A stretch of DNA of 64,000 nucleotides from Bolinopsis microptera (taxonomy: Eukaryota > Ctenophora > Tentaculata > Lobata > Bolinopsidae). A program made the translations under genes and the position numbers. Position 1 is the first letter of the stretch. The number at the start of each line of letters is the position of its first letter. Of the stretch, positions 21,192 through 34,825 are shown in pieces. The DNA lies in assembly GCF_026151205.1 (NCBI RefSeq), contig NC_087082.1, positions 17,329,401 to 17,393,400 of the forward strand, written 5' to 3'. The notes beneath the pieces are model-generated. The model ran no database searches, was not told the DNA's origin, and saw nothing but the letters and a program-made list of their open reading frames with translations.

Positions 21192-23151
21192 TGGTCCTAA
21201 ATAACACTAATTAATCGGGTACACTTTTTCACCAGTGGGGCATTTCTCGGAATCACGCCCTTTTTGACCGCACCCATATCGCGACCCCCACTATAAATTA
21301 TCTCGGCTTCTGATTGAGATACAGACCTCAGGCATGAACCAAAATGTGCCCAGGATGCATGTTTATATTAGTGCTATGAAGATACTTAAGGCCTAAGAGA
21401 CTTATTTTTTGAGAAATCGCCAAAAATCCGATTTTACTATATAACAGCCTCGCAAGTAACAATTATTACATTTATTTCAAGATATCATAGCTTCTGATTG
21501 GAGCTAAGCGCTCATCTTGGGCATTAAAATGGTCAGAATCATCATATTAAGTGGGGTAGAGCATGGTTTTAAAGTCTTGAGACTTCAGGTTGTTGAGTTA
21601 TTAGGTCAGATCCCATTTTTATGCTCTCGCCAGTAGCGATTGATGCACTTATTTCAAGATATCTCAGCTTCTGATTGGAGCTAAGCGTTCATCTTGGACA
21701 TTGAAATGGTCAGAATCATCACATTGAGTGGGGTAGAGCATAGTTTTAAAGTCTTTAGACTTCAGGTTGTTGAGTTATTAGGTCAGATCCCATTTTTACG
21801 CTCTCGCGAGTAGCGATTGATGCACTTATTTCAAGATATCTCAGCTTCTGATCGGAGCTAAGCGTTCATCTTGGGCATTGGAATGGTCAGAATCATCACA
21901 TTGAGTGGGGTAGAGCATAGTTTTAAAGTCTTGAGACTTCAGGTTGTTGAGTTATTAGGTCAGATCCCATTTTTACGCTCTCGCGAGTAGCGATTGATGC
22001 ACTTATTTCAAGATATCTCAGCTTCTGATTGGAGCTAAGCGTTCATCTTGGGCATTGGAATGGTCAGAATCATCACATTGAGTGTGGTAGAGCACACAGT
22101 TTTAAAGTCTTGAGACTTCAGGTTGTTGAGTTATTAGGTCAGATCCCATTTTTACGCTCTCGCAAGTAGCGATTGCCAAGAAATATCAATAAAATTTCAC
22201 TAAAACCTCTAGCCCTAGGAACATTCATTACCCCACTTAATTTGATCATTCTGACCATTTTAATGCCCATGATAAGCGCTTATATAGCTTCAATCAGAAG
22301 CTGAGATATCTTGAAATAAGTGTGTCAATCGCTACTCGCGAGAGTGTAAAAATATGTTTTAACCTAATAATTCAACAACCTGAAGTCTGAAGACTTTGAA
22401 ACCACGCTCTACCCCACTCAATGTGATGATTCTGACCATTTCAATGCCCAAGATGAACGCTTAGCTCCAATCAGAAGCTGAGATATCTTGAAATAAGTGC
22501 ATCAATCGCTACTCGCGAGAGCGTAAAAATGGGATCTGACCTAATAACTCAACAACCTTAAGTCTCAAGACTTTAAAACTATGCTCTACCCCACTCAATG
22601 CGATGATTCTGACCATTCCAATGCCCAAGATGAACGCTTAGCTCCAATCAGAAGCTGAGATATCTTGAAATAAGTGCATCAATCGCTACTCGCGAGAGCG
22701 TAAAAATGGGATCTGACCTAATAACTCAACAACCTGAAGTTCCAAGACTTTAAAACTATGCTCTACCCCACTCAATGTGATGATTCTGACCATTTCAATG
22801 CCCAAGATGAACGCTTAGCTCCAATCAGAAGCTGAGATATCTTGAAATAAGTGCATCAATCGCTACTCGTGAGAGCATAAAAATGGGATCTGACCTAATA
22901 ACTCAACAACCTGAAGTCTCAAGAATTTAAAACCATGCTCTACCCCACTCAATATGATGATTCTGACCATTTTAATGCCCAAGATGAGCGCTTAGCTCCA
23001 ATCAGAAGCTGAGATATCTTGAAATAAGTGTAATAATTGTTACTGCGAGACTGTTATATAGTAAAATGGGTGCGGTCAAAAAGGGCGTGATTCCGAGAAA
23101 TGCCCCACTGGTGAAAAAGTGTACCCGAGTAATTAGTGTTATTTAGGACCA
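21192..23151. mobile_element. 1.96-kb foldback (long inverted repeat) DNA element
   Basis: The two halves are reverse complements. Outer arms start TGGTCCTAAATAACACTAAT and end in its complement. Inside, each arm is built from ~178-bp direct repeats (about four in the left arm, five in the right, opposite orientation) containing CAAGATATCTCAGCTTCTGA and CTCGCGAGTAGCGATTGATG. The short centre lies near 22170-22200. Flanks TTATA (21187-21191 and 23152-23156) look like a 5-bp target duplication. No transposase ORF. The architecture resembles Foldback/TU-type elements; the superfamily is not identified. Confidence 0.9.
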
Positions 23152-24065
23152 TTATATAGTATAGATTTCGCCACTGGCCAGTTTTAAATTATTAAGTTAT
23201 TAATATTATTGATTAGATTGGGTATTAATTGTTTTGAATTCTATGTCCATTGAGCGATTCGAAAAATTGTACCATTAATTTGTTTGTAGATTTGGTTGTT
23301 AAAAGAATGGTATTACATTTGCTCGATTTCAATTAATTTCATGGCAATCTCATTTTGTTTTTGATGATAAGTACGGAAAGCTAAATGTTTGTTTGATCCT
23401 CGGTTATTTTAACATTGTGTCTGTGATAACACACTGCAAAACGGAATAGAAACTAAATTTTTTCAATCCTAGTTGATCAGTATAAAATCACATTTGTAAT
23501 CCGTTCAGTAGATTTTTACCAAATGCATGTTGCATAATAATATATAATTCACATCGAGTTCAATCCATGTTTAACCGTTCTCCCATCAATTTCATGTTCT
23601 TGTACTTAGAGTTCTCTTGGAATTCTCAAATTGCTTGTTTTAATTTGTCGTGTAGATATTAAGTTAATATCAGAAAACAAAGTCGCTGGCTGTAAAATTG
23701 CCCATGCTCTATATTAATATATATAACACAAAGAAAACTGTCGATCTTCGGCTGATCTCATAATCTTAGTTCAACTCGTCGATAATAAAACCTTATCGTC
23801 AGTTCCAACTTCTAAGACAGCAAAATTTTAAGCCACTTGATGTCACACTTACATATTGAATGAATAAGAAGTTTTTCGACCTAAGTTTTGTGTTGTAGCT
23901 CAAGCACCCATCTATGAGTAATCTGTGCACTGTACGTTTGTATTGGGTTGGAATCTACTTGGCATTCACCTGGTGCTAGCCTAGTGCAACCCATTCATTG
24001 TAACGATATTCTTCTCTATAAGCAACCGCTGCACTGTATAGTGTATAATTAACCACTGTTTAAAC

Positions 24066-24402
24066 CAGTGGCGTAACTTAGGGCCCCGCAGACCCCGCTG
24101 TGCGAGGGGGGGGGCGCCGTATAAGGGGGGTGCAATTTTCCTGAATTTTAGGCCCTTTCACTGAAAAAACGTCTTGTTTGTGTATTTCCCTGTCCAATTT
24201 AGCGTTCGGTCGACGCGAAAAAAATATTTGGGGTACCCTTTTTTGCTTCAGAGGGGCGCAAAAAGCCTTAGGGGGGCGAGAAAAAAAGTACCCGACCTTT
24301 TTTTTTTTTTTTTTTTTTTTTTCAGGGACACAAAAACTTTTAGGGGGCGCTTTTCGTCACTGAGCGGGGGGGGGGGCGCCAACAGTCAAAGTTACGCCAC
24401 TG
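24066..24402. mobile_element. Non-autonomous hAT-like MITE, 337 bp
   Basis: Terminal inverted repeats CAGTGGCGTAACTT ... AAGTTACGCCACTG, flanked by an exact 8-bp duplication GTTTAAAC (24058-24065 and 24403-24410). An 8-bp duplication and CAGTGGCG-type ends are typical of hAT elements. The interior holds G runs, a 25-base T run and no transposase. Confidence 0.93.
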
Positions 24403-24700
24403 GTTTAAACTATGTACTAACAGTTCAAATAATTTGTAGTGCTACATCAAAATTAGTAGTTTCTATTTCAAATTCAATTTTCTAAAGGCAAAGTACATAC
24501 CACTACCAGTTGAGAATGGAGAATGAGGAGTTGTGTTCGGGTAAAAAAGGTTGATTGCACTGATACAATCAAATCTCGCTTTAATTTGTATGCAGGGAGC
24601 AATTTGTGCTGCATAATAATTCATGCCATTTATATCATTAAAACAGTGAATAGGTATAGTAACATGGGTATTTTTCCAATCCATATCTGTTTAGAGGACA

Positions 24701-24824
24701 TCTACTGAGGACGTCCGCCAATTTCTCGGATTTTCAGACCCCCTCCCCCTATTTTGAAGACCCCCCTCCCCCCCTAATTATGAAGACCCCCCCCCCCCCC
24801 CCCCTCACGGACGTCCTAAGTAGA
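24701..24824. mobile_element. Small inverted-repeat element with poly-C interior
   Basis: Ends TCTACTGAGGACGTCCG and CGGACGTCCTAAGTAGA pair almost perfectly. The interior is three GAAGACCCCCC-type repeats. No target duplication is clear. Confidence 0.6.
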
Positions 24825-25502
24825 TTTTACTTACTAGTTATATGAACACACAGGCTTGTTACAAATTGGCCAAACGTCATCTTCAAACAAAATGGTTTAT
24901 GTAAACATATATTGTGTCATCAAACTTAATCGATTCCTGAGAATATTACACAATTAAAAATTATCCTCGTCGATACTTGGTAATAACTTACAATAACTAC
25001 TCTCGTTGAAGCCGTCAACGTGAAACAATGAGCAGTGAGATAAGATAAACATTTTCATTCACATGGAATTTTAGTGAACTTAACTTTTACGGTGGTGACG
25101 TAGATTTAATTCTCTTATGACATGTTCAGAAATGCGAAATTATCTTTTTTTTGTCGTACTATACACAAAGAAGCTTTGTTTTAGAATTTCGCAGAAAAGT
25201 CTCGCCTAGAAGTAGATCGTGTCTTTTAACTACTTTAATTGCAACGTATTTCAGGAACTGGCAGAGTAACCATCGCTTTATCAAATTCTTCTGACTTTGA
25301 CTCGATATCATCATTTTGATTTAGAATCTCAAAGGAATTTATACTCGTCCATCTCAAAAATTATAAATCTGTCTAAGATTCATAGCATTTTGTAACGTTT
25401 CAGTTGGATTCTTAAAAATTGCGTAAACGTTCAACTTAAAGTTAAAGCAATTGGCTGATTTGAATATTTCAGTAAAAATGTTTATGTAGCGACCAGCCTA
25501 TC

Positions 25503-28500
25503 ATGAAGATAACAACAATTATCTTAACGGCTCTTTTGTGTTTACCCATTCAAGGTAAATGTTGTATTGCACCACCTTACAACAGAATCATTATTTACTG
25601 TTCTATTTAAAAGTCATTACTACTGATTGTATGCATATGATATTGACCTGAATTAATAGGCTATATGTGACAATCAAATAAATTATAGCTATAATTATAG
25701 ATACTGCAAGTACTATTACTAAGTGCTAAAACATTATATAATTTATCGTGTTTATATTTCAGGTTACATTTTACCTGCAGTGAATAACGAGATAACACCT
25801 GTATCCGTCTCTATTTCATCAACGTATAGCTCTAGTTATGTGGCAACTAATGGCATAGACAGGAATTTATACACACGCGCTCATACATCATATTATGATT
25901 CTGACACCTGGTTTAAAGCTAAGCTAGGAAAGACCTACTGTGTAGAGGAGGTACACCATTACACGGAGTCTAATTATCACACTTACCCGTATAACAAGCA
26001 CACATGCTCGAGAGATGTGTGTACCTGTATAAGTGGTTACTACTGCACTCACTATCCCACTCGGTGGCCCGTGTCAGTGTACTCTGAGGATGGAACAGTA
26101 CCTGACAACGTTCCTTCTGATTGTAAGACTGGAGACACAGTGGTTATTAGAGGGGCCGGTTTTACTTCTTATAACCATGTCTGGGTATTTGAGATAGTTA
26201 TCATCGGAAGATATATAGAGCTCATCAGTCTAGGTATAATTTTATATCATAGACCATTTTCTATCAATTATTTTCCTCGATTCTAAACATTATGACACTA
26301 AAGCTTTTTGGAATATTGCGTTCATAAAATATTGATGCACAAAATTAACTCATAAATGAATGTTATTACCCTCTCTCCAATATGAAATGCTCATGAAATA
26401 CACCCGTCATACTTATAACATGTACTTTTTAAGGTAAAGTTACAAGGGCGATTTTAGCGGTGTAGATTACTTTTCCTTCGGTTGATGGCGTCAAAACACT
26501 GTCATTTCTTATCATTTTAAGTTGCTCCTATGTATCAATTTCAAAACAAACTTTTCAAATGAGATGTTGTTTTTATGATAGTTGTTAAGTGGGTAGCTAC
26601 GTCTAAAGGAAAAAAATGTTTCAAACAAACTAGAAATGAAGGAAATTTCAATTTACGTCAATAAATAAATGCAATATTTAAATCATGCAAGCGATATAAA
26701 TAGCACAATTTGTAAATGTACCTTTATCAAAACTTACTTCAGACGTTGAATCAGTTAACAAAGAAGTAAAGAAAGGCTCTGCAACAACAATATCCTGTGT
26801 TATCATCGGAATAACTGAAACAGTAACAGTAACTTGGCAGACTAGTACGGGACCAGTTCCAGCTGAAAAGTTCACCCCTGCCCAAGGAAGCTTCTCCGGA
26901 GGGACACAGACATCAACTCTTGCTGTAGACGGAACTCTTGTCAATGAAGATACTGCCTACACTTGCAGAATAACTTCCGGGTCTTTACCTGATTCCAGCC
27001 ACTCGGATACCACCGTCAATCTTAACGTTTATGGTATGTTCTTTAAACTCCAACCGAAGTTCTTTTGCAATGTAGTTTTTTTGTATTTATACGATTTTAT
27101 ATATTACAATCAACTTTCAATTTAACTCCATATCATCACGACGAAATACAATTATCACACGATCATGAGCATTATAATTGCATAATTTATAAATGTACCA
27201 TTACCAAAACTTACTTCAGACGTTGAATCGGTAAACAAAGAAGTAAAGAAAGGCTCTGCAACAACAATATCCTGTGTTATCATCGGAATTATTGAAACAG
27301 CAACAGTAACTTGGCGGACTAGTACGGGACCAGTTCCAGCTGAAAAGTTCACCCCTGTCCAAGGAAGCGTCTCCGGAAGGACACAGACATCAACTTTAAC
27401 TGTAGACGGAACTCTTGTCATTGAAGATACTGCCTACACTTGCAGAGTTACTTCCGGTTCTTTACCTGATTCCAGCCACTCGGATACCACCGTCAATCTT
27501 AACGTTTATGGTATGTTCTCTAAACTCCAACTGAAGTTCTTTTGCAATGTAGTTTTTTTGTATTTATACGATTTTATATATTACAATCAACTTTCAATTT
27601 AACTCCATATCATCACGACAAAATACAATTATCACACGATAGTCATAATTACACAATTTGTAAATGTACCATTACCAAAACTTACTTCAGACGTTGAATC
27701 GGTAAACAAAGAAGTAAAGAAAGGCTCTGCAACAACAATATCCTGTGTTATCATCGGAATTATTGAAACAGCAACAGTAACTTGGCGGACTAGTACGGGA
27801 CCAGTTCCAGCTGAAAAGTGTACCTCTGTCCAAGGAAGCTTCTCCGGTGGGACACAGACATCAACTCTTGCTGTTGACGGAACTCTTGTCAATGAAGATA
27901 CTGCTTACACTTGCAGGATAACTTCCGGATCTTTACCTGATTTCAGCCACTCGGATACCACCGTCAATCTAAACGTTTATGGTATGTTCTTTAAACTCCA
28001 ACTGAAGTTCTTTTGCAATGTAGTTTTTTTTGTTTTTATACGATTTTATATATTACAATCAACTTTCAATTTAAATCGTTATCATGAAGACGAAATATAA
28101 TTATCACACGAGTGTTATAAATTGTAAAATTTGTCAATTTACCGTTACCAAAACTTACTTCAGACGTTGAATCGGTAAACAAAGAAGTAAAAAAAGGCTC
28201 TGCAACAACAATATCCTGTGTTATCATCGGAATTATTGAAACAGCAACAGTAACTTGGCGGACTAGTACAGGACCAGTTCCAGCTGAAAAGTTCACCCCT
28301 GTCCAAGGAAGCTTCTCCGGAGGGACACAGACATCAACTCTTGCTGTTGACGGAACTCTTGTCAATGAAGATACTGCCTACACTTGCAGAATAACTTCCG
28401 GATCTTTACCTGATTTCAGCCACTCGGATATCACCGTCAATCTTAACGTTTATGGTATGTTCTTCAACCTCAAACTGAAGTTATTTCGCAATGCAGTTTT

Positions 28501-31500
28501 CTTATTCCATACGATTCTCTTTCTTACAGCCAACTTTTAGTATATGTCATTATCATATCAATGAAATAATAAATATGCATATCATGCGAGCATTCTAAAT
28601 TGCATAATTTGTAAATGTACCATTACCAAAACTTACTTCAGACGTTGAATCGGTAAACAAAGAAATAAAGAAAGGCTGTGCAACAACAATATCCTGTGTT
28701 ATCATCGGAATTATTGAAACAGCAACAGTAACCTGGCGAACTAGTACGGGACCAGTTCCAGCTGAAAAGTTCACCCCTGCCCAAGGAAGCTTCTCTGGAG
28801 GGAGACAGACATCAACTCTTGCTGTAGACGGAACTCTTGTCAATGAAGATACTGCTTACACTTGCAGAGTAACTTCCGGTTCTTTTCCTGATTCCAGCCA
28901 CTCGGATACCACCGTCAATCTTAACGTTTATGGTATGTTCTTTAAATGCCAAACAGTGTCATTACTCATTTTTCAATACAGTTATTGATTTAAGGACGAA
29001 TTTGAATCTTGCACTTGCAGTTAAACATTCATCGTGGATTATGAATCATAAATTGTAGTATTTTAAATAACTGCAAATTTTTATTTATATTGGATGTATT
29101 AATTTCAGAGATAATGGTGAAAAGCTATGACGTGCTAGCAGGTACTGCATCAACGTTGACTTGTTCAATAAAAGGATCAGCTGCCAATTTGATACATATT
29201 CAGTGGGTGGACAACAAAGGAAAACTTTTCTCTCATGATTCAGACATTTCTGACTTGACTGTCAGGTAATATTTTATATTTTTCTTTATAGAGCTGCACG
29301 CCATATATGTCAATCTTTTATATTACTGGAATATACCGATTACTGAAATGATAGAATATTTGAGATCCTAATACAGATATATGATATATTGCTGTTTTAT
29401 AATTTGTTGCAAAATGTAGATGTTGTCATGGATTACCGACTCTTTCAATTTATCAGCGATGGAGCACTCGTGGATGGGATGAAGGAGTCTACTATGATCC
29501 TTTTAGCTGACGTGACTTTGTTAGGCGATCAACTATTCACATGTAGGATTTCAGTAGGAGAAAAAGATCAATATGATGATACCTTGGTGGCTCTCAAAAC
29601 CTTCACAGTTCGGTACGTTTAATAATGTAGTTCAAAAATCTTATTTAATATTGCGCAAATGAAAGAATGCGTAGAATTAAATAATACGTTCTTAAACTGA
29701 AATCTCCATTTGACCAATCATAATCATATTGTTGTATTAAATGTTGACCTACTCCAATTTCCCTAAATTTCCATTGAATTCAACTTCTTATTTCAGTACA
29801 ACCAATGATTATGTTAGAACAGGAGACCCAGCAGTATTGAAGTGCACTGTGATCTTTCCTACCGACACATTGACAGTTGCTTGGTCACACCAAAATACTA
29901 TATTTGAAGGTTAAATTCCAAGTTTTTGTGTAACTCTATGAAACACTACTTTGAGCTTGGTGCCCCCTTGGCCTTATACAAATATTGATATCAATATTAT
30001 ATCATATGTAACATTTTAACTTTTTTTTGCAGAGACAAGAAAAGAAACCTTACAAAATAGTACAACAACAACAATTTTACGATTAGACCCTCCCAACGAA
30101 GTTGCTTCTTACACTTGCATAGTCTTCGCCCATGGTCAAGAGTATAACTTTTACTCGGAAGTTGAAATAGAAACCGATGGTAATCTAAATCAACAGATTA
30201 TAATATTTCATTCTAATTTCGAAACAATCTTACAAATCAGAGAGACTTTGCATCCTTTTTTTGTTATTAGACTTTTACTCAGTCGAGGCGTAGAATGATT
30301 TAAATGAGTCAGTTGAATTCACTATCGATTTCAAAAATGATTTATTTGACAAATAAGAGTGTAAAGAATATTTTATTGAAAATTATCTGAACGGTTTGAA
30401 TTGTGAGCTATGAATTTGCATGATCAAATTTATGCACTCTTTGTTCGTGAGCGTGTTTACTTTTTATTGTGACCGTACATTTTAAACCCGACTAGGTAGT
30501 GCAGATTGTGTAGACATCTCAAGAGTTTCAATATTTGTAATAGCATCCACCAACAGGTTTAGCGCTGACACCAGAACAAGAGATAAGAGCTTTCAACGGA
30601 GCAACAGTCAACCTGAAATCTTTTTATTTCTTCTCCTCGTTTGCTGAAGGACACTTTTGGTGGAAGCACAATGACTCTCTGTGTTCGACTAAAACTTGCA
30701 GGTATTTTTATTTTACCGCGGGTTTTGCTGTACTGAAGTAGTTGTTAACCCATATCTATCAAATAACAAATAAACCGATTTGAATTTAACTACAAACATT
30801 GTTCAAATGTTTTCCTCATAGGGATATTATCAACTCTCCAAAGACCTCCGTAATCAGCATCATTGTAAGCAACTCTACAGTTGGGGCCTGGAGATCCTTT
30901 TACACAGAAACAACGAGCAGTAAGCTTAATTTTGTCAATTATATACTATTCTGTTTTTGCAGAGTGCAGCAATATGGTATAAACATTATTTCACTGAAAA
31001 TAGAGATTTTCATTCGATTATATATCCCGCGTGAATATCACTCACATATCGCAGAGCGAATTCTACAGAGCAACCAAGTGATTTTGATTGGAGTGAATGT
31101 CAGTGGGACTCAATATCCCAATTCTGTGTGGGGCATTACAGGGACTGAATCAGAAGTCACCTGTTCCGTACCATTTAACATGACTAATTCTATTTTGAAT
31201 AATTTGCGGTAAGTTTATGCTATGGGCTTAGACAGCCTAAAGAGTTGATTGGAAAATATTTTGTGAGTCACAATAATCTCATTTACAAATTATGGACCAA
31301 AAATTGTGGCCAGTTTTCATGCTAGTAACCAGAATTTCATGATATATCTATATATTTCACTTCTATCCAAATTAAATGTCCTGTTAAATCATAATACGAT
31401 GTTTACTAAAAATGTCAAAACACGAAGGTGGAAGTTGGATGGCAAGTTTGTAAACAATAAAGGTTTTACCTATAATAAGCACCATGATGTTATCATCTTC

Positions 31501-34500
31501 AAAATGATGGAGAAAGTTTATGGCACTACAACGGTCCAGTGGAAAATCATAGTTGCTCACTCCGCAGCAGCTGTTGGAAATCTTTATTGCCGGGCCCAGT
31601 ACAGCACTGGTAAAGAAAGAAATTCTCAATCAGGCTTCCCTTAAATTTAGTTCATTAAATATAAAAGAATTTTCAAGTGGAAACATGTCAGTTAAAGATT
31701 TATGACCTTTACGCAGAACCTCAAAGTTTTGTTAAATAAAAAACTCTCGAACCCAGGACAAATCATTGATACACCAATGAGTCATCTAAACGAAATAAGG
31801 ATAGACAGCGACCTCGATTTAATAGTCCTGACTCCAGATACAGGAGCTGTGGTGACTTTTGTAACTCATGCACCTTCAGCACCGCTGTCAAGGAACTTGG
31901 ATTGCTCTCTTGATCTTGTGAGTGAGAATTAATTATTTCAAACAAATTTTCTGGCATGCTTCATTTGTTCTACCATTCGTGAAGATCGTAGGTTCTAGAT
32001 ATAACACTGAATTCTAACTATCGATATCTCAGGTCAACCCTGTTAGTAAATCGACAGATTCAAAAATCTCAACCGATGGGTTAATCTTCACCGAAGTTTA
32101 TCACATTCGCAGGTGAGAACATCTTTAGAAAGTACAAGTTAAGATTAAAATTATTTATCAATCAAAAAAATAGCTTCCATCCTACTTTCGTTTTTACGGA
32201 CACAATTAACGTAAGTTGATTTAAGGCTGATGAAGTATGGGTTAATGTGATGCATTATTCCTCCCTAATTATCTCATAGGGAAGGGGGAGGAGGGTAGGA
32301 GGGGTGATTAAATCATTGATTCAATTATTTTCAGTTCTGATTCTATGATAGAAGCAGGCTCAAAAGATGATTTAGTTTCACAACATGGTACTTGTGATTA
32401 CTCCGTCCGGATCCAGAATTCAGTCCAAGAATCTCTTACAGTTACAGTGAAATTCTCGTTGCTCGGCAAGTATTTCTGTGTTCCTACAGCACTCCATTAT
32501 TTTGAACTTTTCTACCTAATGCTTTGGAAAATGACACAACGTCCTAAAAATGATTCCCACTCGATAATTCCATCAATAATTTAATTTTCTACACTTTCTC
32601 GATCGGTCTCTGATTATTTCCCTGCAATATTGTGTTCCATAATCAACGAAAGATTCGAATAACGAAATAAATGATATGTTGATTTGCATGATTAATAATA
32701 TTATGAATACAAAATACTACTATATTGATACAATATAAAGGAATTCGAGTAATACTGATATTTATAGATGTCTTTTTTCTGGGATATCATTTGTAAACTT
32801 TCTCGTCGTTTAGGTGAAGCAGTTGTCATAACACCAGTTTTGGCAACAGTGGGACGACCAGCTATTTTGACAACTTATTTCACTGCCAGAGACTTATCCG
32901 ACGTCAGGATAACATGGCAGAAAAGAAGTAAGTAAGCTTTATCTAATTTTACTTCAGTAATTATGTTCGTAGTTATATGTTAGTAATTTTTGAATGATAA
33001 TACTTTTTGAATGATCAAAACTGAAAAACTTTAATAATTACTACTAGATGGAGGGTCAATAAATTGGGAAAGTCTTCCATCGGATCACCAGTGGCAGTAC
33101 CGTACACTTATCTCTCCAATCGATGGTAAAGGTGTGATGTCTACCAAACTCTACATTCAGAGATTGACTTCTAACGATGTTACAGGTATAGAAATGCGAT
33201 AGGTTCTCCAATAATTTAATCTTAGGATGTTATAGTTATCATTTTATTGTTTACTATGTTCGTTGTAACTTGTATCTACACAGGCACTAGTAACCTATAT
33301 TATTACATCGATCTTTGAATAAACTATCTTTAGAAGTTAATAAAGTTTTAACCCAGAATGCAAAATTAAATTAAAAAATGCATTTCTATATCTGAAGTTG
33401 TCTATTTTTATTTTATTTTTCAGACTACAGAGCAGTAATTTTCCTTTCGGGTCAACAGCAAACATGTGACATGATATGCGTCAAGTCAGCTCAAGCAACA
33501 ATTTCAAAAGTAAAGGCCGTTTTTGAAAGGTCGACTGCATTCTTTACAATGTCAGTCCTTGGAGACATAAAGTCATTGAGTGTATTCCTTCACTATAAAG
33601 GTTTGTACTTTGTTGTAATTTTTCAGTTACAATTCACTTTCATTGACATTTTTAAACATTTTTTAATTTGTGTGGTTCACTGTTTGAACTTCTACCAAAA
33701 TATTAACAGAAGTCAGAAGGCCTAGTAGTATATAGTATAGCTGCGGCTGGCGACAACACTAAATAAATTGATAATATAGTACAGTAAAGTATAGTACAGG
33801 TAAAATAATGCATTAAACAAATTTAGAGACAGCCGGTTTATGTACAGATTTAAAAAAACAAAATACAGGTTAGTTGTGTTTTGTAACTATAGTGATATCT
33901 TTCTCAGAAGGGAATAAGGATATTCCAGTATCCCTTCCAGACTTCTCTGCAGTATCGGGTCCCTACACAATCTCACATCGTTTGGAGGACGTTTACTTTT
34001 GTGACGGTGGTCATTACAGTTTCAGGTTTTAAGTCATTCGAACTGTGCTAGCTTAGAAATTCCTTGAATGATCCATTCAACGGCGTATTGTACATTAAAT
34101 CTCGATTATACATTTGATCATGAATTCTTTTGCCGTCAAGAAACTTTCTGAATTGGGTTCAAACTTCATCTTCCACTTCAGTCATGGTCCAAATTAACGT
34201 CGTCTGTTGTTGGCTAGTAGTAGTGGCTACATTAATTAGTATTACAAATGTATTCAAATTGAATGACCCATCATATCACTATCAGGATCAAGTTGGAGAC
34301 TGGATTCGAATTCAGTACTGACGAGACGAACCTAAAGATCAAACTACGCTGTAAACCACCTCGTACGCCTCCGAATACACTTTTGAAAAAGGTCAGTTTT
34401 ATACAGATGTAATATTATGTACAAAGCTCAGTTTAAAACTTGAATATAAATATGTTCTTCTTCCCGAGTTGATTAGTCCATTTTTTATACATACTCAGTG

Positions 34501-34695
34501 AGTCAAGGATGTCATTTTCAGGTTGAAATTGCTGAATCCGACGACTACAAATATGTCGTCACGTGTATCAACGAAGACCTTGTCTTAATGAACGAGAACG
34601 CGAAGGAAGTGATCTGCAACACATCTACTGGCTCATATCACACTAAGATTGATTTTAGTCCTTGTCTAAGAGTCATTGAACAAATTTACCCTTGA
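25503..34695 (+). CDS. Large lectin-like / immunoglobulin-domain extracellular protein
   Basis: Exon 1 (25503-25554) is a signal peptide (MKITTIILTALLCLPIQ). Exon 2 (25763-26233) is a ~157-aa discoidin/F-type-lectin-like module (ATNGIDRNLYTRAH, WFKAKLGKTYCVEEVHHY). Then come five near-identical 97-aa Ig exons (26743-27033, 27220-27510, 27691-27981, 28164-28454, 28642-28932), all phase 1-1. More diverged Ig-type exons follow: 29109-29265, 29457-29612, 29797-29909, 30033-30179, 30557-30701, 30822-30919. Further pieces lie at about 31.0-31.2, 31.4-31.6, 32.0-32.1, 32.3-32.5, 32.8-32.9, 33.05-33.2, 33.4-33.6, 33.9-34.0 and 34.2-34.4 kb, with borders not all resolved. The last exon runs from about 34522 to the stop at 34695. 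Hallmarks are the paired TISC ... YTCR cysteines and TW. I saw no transmembrane helix at the end, so it is probably secreted. A role in recognition or adhesion is inference. Confidence 0.83.
26743..28932 (+). repeat. Five-unit tandem array of Ig exons with their introns (471-478 bp period)
   Basis: Exon starts are 477, 471, 473 and 478 bp apart. Exons are all exactly 291 bp, and the flanking introns are homologous too (after GTATGTTCTTTAAACTCCAA), so whole exon-intron units were duplicated recently. Units differ at a few residues. Unit 3 has KCTSVQGS in place of KFTPVQGS, and unit 5 has KKGCATTISC in place of KKGSATTISC, each adding one cysteine. Confidence 0.96.
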
Positions 34696-34825
34696 GCATT
34701 GACTCTGTGAAACATAAACTGGGATTGAAAGGTTCAAATCATAGATCATATTTTTATTCTTGTTTTGATGTTGGAGCCAATTTTATTCTTGAGGTAGTTT
34801 TTATCATAAAACTCTCAAAACAATG

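Larger units (their letters stand above)
23157..25502. other. Intergenic region with small inverted-repeat elements
   Basis: Between the foldback element and the Ig gene. It contains the hAT-type MITE at 24066-24402, a second inverted-repeat element at 24701-24824, and otherwise AT-rich sequence without a recognisable exon. The Ig gene's promoter should lie near its right end. Confidence 0.7.

Noticed and set aside
24174-24485. 103-aa plus-strand frame with a poly-Phe run
   Set aside because: It lies inside a MITE and is driven by its T run.
26678-28843. Minus-strand 82-99 aa frames repeated five times
   Set aside because: They are antisense to the Ig exons, whose plus-strand reading has proper splice sites, cysteines and phase.
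34720-34760. GGTTCAAATC considered as a tRNA B box
   Set aside because: No matching A box or cloverleaf could be folded around it.
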